DNA from: Mucilaginibacter myungsuensis
Lineage (GTDB): Bacteria; Bacteroidota; Bacteroidia; Sphingobacteriales; Sphingobacteriaceae
NCBI RefSeq assembly: GCF_015222005.1
Contig: NZ_JADFFL010000001.1
Span: 248,001 to 312,000, forward strand
DNA length: 64,000 nt
Direction of reading: 5' to 3'
In this document: positions 62,954 through 64,000 of the stretch, one piece after another
How positions within the stretch are numbered: the first letter of the stretch is position 1
Layout: each line of letters opens with the position of its first letter
Position numbers and translations under genes: made by a program
Notes under the pieces: generated by a model
What the model was told of the DNA's origin: nothing
Database searches by the model: none
Seen by the model: only the letters and a program-made list of their open reading frames with translations

Positions 62954-63991
62954 ATGTTTGGCGCTGTTACCATAAAAGATATTGCTAAGGCTCTGGGGCT
63001 ATCCACATCAACCGTTTCGCGCGCGTTGAACGGCAGTTATGAGATAGGCGCCGAAACAAAAAAACTGGTACAGGAGTATGCCGAAAAGGTGCATTATCGC
63101 CCCAACCCTATCGCGCTGAGCCTTAAAGATCAAAAAAGCCACTCTATTGGTGTAGTTGTTGCAGAACTGGCTAACAATTTTTTTTCGCAGGCCATTAACG
63201 GTATCGAGTCTATTGCTTACAGCAGTGATTACCACGTCATCATTACCCAAACGCATGAATCGCACGAGCGCGAGATAGCCAATGTAGAGCACTTAATGTC
63301 GCGCCATGTGGATGGATTATTGGTATCGGTCGCTTCGGGCTCCACGGATCTTAAGCATTTCCAGTCATTGCGTGATCGAGGCTTCCCGATCGTGTTTTTT
63401 GACCGTGTTGTCGACGACATCGAAGCCCATAAGGTGGTCACAAATAACTTTAAAGGCGCTTTTGATGCTACGGAATTATTGATCAATAATGGTTTTAAAC
63501 GCATCGCCCATATTGCAATGGCCTCCAATTTAGCTATCAGCAGGGAGCGTTTAAATGGCTATAAAGCGGCGTTAGAAAAACATGGATTACCCTTTGATGC
63601 CGAATATGTAAAGCATTGCCTGCACGGTGGCCGTGCAATAAATGAAGTTGAAGAAGCTATTGCCGAACTGATGGCCTTAGCGGAAAAACCCGATGCTGTA
63701 TTTTCGGGCAGTGACAGGATCACGATAGGTTGTTTTGGCACTTTCAAAAAAATGGGTTTGACCGTACCTAATGATGTTGCTATGGTGGGTTTTACCGATA
63801 GTGACGTTACCGAATTGTTCGACCCGCCGTTGACGGTTATCCGCCAGCCAGCCTTCCAGATCGGACAAATGGCTACCGAGATGCTGATCAAACAGATCCG
63901 AAGTAAATATCCTGTGACCGAATTTGTGACCGAAACACTAAGCACCGAGCTTATAGAGCGTGGATCGGCTAAAAATACCGCAAAACCATAA
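62954..63991 (+). CDS. LacI family transcriptional regulator
   Basis: 345 residues. The N-terminal helix-turn-helix is VTIKDIAKALGLSTSTVSRALNGSYEIG with the hinge helix YRPNPIALSLKDQ; the periplasmic-binding-protein-like effector part (60-340) has IGVVVAELANNFFSQAINGIE and FFDRVVDD, and DAVFSGSDRITIGC. Divergent from uxaB, so it is probably a hexuronate-responsive repressor (inference from context). It ends 9 bp before the window edge. Confidence 0.88.
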   Translation: MFGAVTIKDIAKALGLSTSTVSRALNGSYEIGAETKKLVQEYAEKVHYRPNPIALSLKDQKSHSIGVVVAELANNFFSQAINGIESIAYSSDYHVIITQTHESHEREIANVEHLMSRHVDGLLVSVASGSTDLKHFQSLRDRGFPIVFFDRVVDDIEAHKVVTNNFKGAFDATELLINNGFKRIAHIAMASNLAISRERLNGYKAALEKHGLPFDAEYVKHCLHGGRAINEVEEAIAELMALAEKPDAVFSGSDRITIGCFGTFKKMGLTVPNDVAMVGFTDSDVTELFDPPLTVIRQPAFQIGQMATEMLIKQIRSKYPVTEFVTETLSTELIERGSAKNTAKP

Positions 63992-64000
63992 CCGTAAACG

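Overview
The window looks like chromosomal DNA of a Bacteroidota bacterium of the Sphingobacteriaceae, most likely Mucilaginibacter or a close relative (inference from content, not from a marker gene). The support is: promoters of the TAnnTTTG type, almost no Shine-Dalgarno sites, a DUF3276 PUR-alpha-like protein, DUF3857 proteins, GH92 and GH127 glycosidases, TlpA-type thioredoxin proteins with signal peptides ending in AQ, and the STAS/ribonuclease Z pair. No phage, plasmid, insertion sequence, CRISPR array or rRNA operon was seen. There is one tRNA gene, tRNA-Arg(CCG).

Layout. 1-2500: a BlaR1-like M56 sensor peptidase (cut by the left edge) and its BlaI-like repressor, with palindromic candidate operators. 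2.8-5.9 kb: amino-acid genes argB, proC and an aspartate kinase of the KIGGTSM type. 6-8.1 kb: a coupled DUF4130 / radical SAM pair linked in family models to DNA repair or modification. 8.4-10.7 kb: ohr, an aldo/keto reductase broken by two single-base insertions, and an AraC regulator. 10.7-15.9 kb: small unknown genes (one MafI immunity-like), an APC amino acid permease and an MFS transporter. 16-18.8 kb: a lipoprotein aldose epimerase and a PadR/membrane-protein pair. 18.9-22.9 kb: an MlaE-MlaF-MlaD lipid transporter, then rnz and a STAS protein on the other strand. 23-29.7 kb: thiolase, POT peptide transporter, a dolichyl-phosphate-mannose-synthase-like GT2, and ruvB. 29.7-34 kb: GH92, a secreted Gfo/Idh/MocA oxidoreductase and a polysaccharide deacetylase. 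34.4-36.5 kb: queG and a DEDDh exonuclease. 36.7-40.6 kb: two tandem DUF3857 proteins, one with and one without the transglutaminase catalytic Cys and His. 40.9-48 kb: three tandem ~780-residue exported proteins with a C-terminal thioredoxin domain. 48-56.5 kb: an ABC exporter, the PUR-like protein, GH127, mgtE and ychF. 56.6-64 kb: phosphoesterase, tRNA-Arg, manganese catalase, small ORFs, methyltransferase, lipoprotein esterase, and uxaB divergent from a LacI regulator with a perfect palindrome between them.

The most unusual signals lie between the genes. At least five gaps hold long interrupted inverted repeats built from short locus-specific words (for example AGTCAAGA, AAAAGTCYGAAGTC, GGCGAAAGGTTAAAGG). 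They often abut stop codons, and one sits in the probable 5' leader of ychF. Six genes have a TAnnTTTG box only 4-7 nt before the start codon, which suggests leaderless mRNAs. The best candidates for undescribed biology in the coding part are the three tandem thioredoxin-tail proteins and the active/dead DUF3857 pair. No complete new defence or metabolic system was seen. Similarity claims rest on recognising motifs and family patterns; no database search was run.
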